In this document: positions 5,665 through 6,376 of the stretch, piece after piece
How the letters are laid out: each line of letters starts with the position of its first letter
How positions within the stretch are numbered: the stretch's first letter is position 1
From: Desulfuromonadaceae bacterium
GTDB taxonomy: Bacteria; Desulfobacterota; Desulfuromonadia; Desulfuromonadales; Desulfuromonadaceae
NCBI GenBank assembly: GCA_027065245.1
Contig: JAMOOS010000307.1
Span: 1-6,376 of the forward strand
Direction of reading: 5' to 3'
DNA: 6,376 bases
Made by a program: the position numbers and the translations under genes
Notes under the pieces: model-generated
Told to the model about the DNA's origin: nothing
The model's database searches: none
Seen by the model: only the letters and a program-made list of their open reading frames with translations

Positions 5665-6376
5665 ATGACGGCAAGAAGATTATTACTGCTGATTTTGCTC
5701 GCGCTGACAGTGGCAGCACCGCTATGGGCGGCAGAACAACAGGACACCACCATGGACGATGTGGTGGTAACCGCATCACGCAGCGCCGAACAGCGCCGCT
5801 GCATCAGCGCCAACATCACCACCATCGACAGCGCCGAGTTGCGCTCTTCCACCAGTCGTAGCGTGGGTGAGGTACTGGCGGAAAAGGGGCTGGGGCATAT
5901 TCACGCCTATCCCGGCGCGTTAACTTCCATCGGTATTCGCGGTTTCCGCACCGACAGTCACGGCAACGATCTGCTCGGCCATGTACTCATTCTGCTTGAT
6001 GGCCGTCGTGCCGGTAGTGGCAACGCGGCCAAATTTCTTACCAAAAACGTCGAACGGATAGAAATTATCCGTGGCCCCGGCGCGGTGCAGTATGGTTCTT
6101 CCGGCATGGGCGGCGTGGTTAACATCATCACCCGCAAAGGGGATAAAAACTCTTTGTTTGTCGCTGGCGGTGTTGGTTCGTTCAACGCCAGCGAGGGCAG
6201 CATCGGCGGCACGGCCAATCTTGACGGTGTCGATTTTGCCGGAGCATTTACCCGCCGCAGCCGCGACGCCTACAACAGCGGTGACGACAAGCGCTACAAC
6301 AACACCGACCTCGACGAACAGACTGCCGTCAGCGCCCAGTTGGGTTACACCTTTGCCACCAATCAGCGCGTGGGAA
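5665..6376 (+). CDS. TonB-dependent outer-membrane receptor, BtuB-like, 3' end outside window
   Basis: Outer-membrane active transporter powered by TonB-ExbBD. The 237 visible residues give a Sec signal peptide (positive MTARR, hydrophobic 6-21, likely cleavage after about Ala23), a TonB-box-like stretch MDDVVVTASR (30-39), and the plug domain (about 40-160) with the signature VERIEIIRGPGAVQYG (129-144) and GGVVNIITRKG (149-159). The first beta-barrel strands follow (about 163 on). The frame runs open to the last base, so it is cut by the window end. The cobalamin riboswitch upstream makes a cobalamin or other corrinoid the most likely substrate (BtuB role), but the barrel residues that would decide are not visible. 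Related riboswitch-controlled receptors can carry other ligands. Confidence 0.92.
   Translation, partial: MTARRLLLLILLALTVAAPLWAAEQQDTTMDDVVVTASRSAEQRRCISANITTIDSAELRSSTSRSVGEVLAEKGLGHIHAYPGALTSIGIRGFRTDSHGNDLLGHVLILLDGRRAGSGNAAKFLTKNVERIEIIRGPGAVQYGSSGMGGVVNIITRKGDKNSLFVAGGVGSFNASEGSIGGTANLDGVDFAGAFTRRSRDAYNSGDDKRYNNTDLDEQTAVSAQLGYTFATNQRVG

Noticed and set aside
5481..5861. Plus-strand open frame across the riboswitch, terminator and receptor start
   Set aside because: It overlaps structured RNA and is out of frame with the receptor gene. It has no ribosome binding site, and its end is His/Arg-rich shadow sequence.
5958..6218. Minus-strand frame antisense to the receptor gene
   Set aside because: Pro/Ser-rich shadow opposite a clearly coding TonB plug domain.

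Overview
The window looks like a chromosomal segment of a Gram-negative, selenium-using bacterium, moderately GC-rich and densely packed. A TonB-dependent outer-membrane receptor shows the outer membrane. A selenocysteine tRNA and a YedF protein show selenium metabolism, and IspG shows the MEP isoprenoid pathway. The gene set and the IspG/YedF sequence style remind me of Desulfuromonadales-type (Desulfobacterota, former Deltaproteobacteria) genomes. That is an impression from family knowledge and was not checked by a search.

Layout. Positions 1-1473 (+) hold most of a Ycf46-like AAA+ ATPase whose reading frame is open from the first base, so its start lies outside the window. It converges, with only 3 bp between stop codons, on ispG (1477-2556, -). 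A 390-bp divergent intergenic region (2557-2946) carries the ispG leader, a hairpin repeat element, a candidate ispG promoter and a good sigma70-type promoter for the next gene. An RlmD/RumA-family 23S rRNA uracil-C5 methyltransferase (2947-4323, +) follows, then yedF (4371-4973, +) 47 bp downstream, a second and better preserved copy of the hairpin repeat (4974-5028), and selC, the tRNA for selenocysteine (5079-5174, +), with its own promoter and intrinsic terminator.

The last part is a cobalamin-controlled module. A promoter (5301-5329) leads into a cobalamin riboswitch (5341-5509). A candidate antiterminator and a very strong intrinsic terminator (5581-5627) come next, and then a TonB-dependent receptor gene (5665 to the window end, truncated), most likely a BtuB-type corrinoid importer. 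In the likely circuit, ample cobalamin ends transcription before the receptor gene and scarcity lets it through.

The best points for a second look are the selenium pair yedF-selC, the complete visible riboswitch expression platform, and a dispersed hairpin repeat present twice in opposite orientations. I found no mobile element, CRISPR array or evident new defence system.
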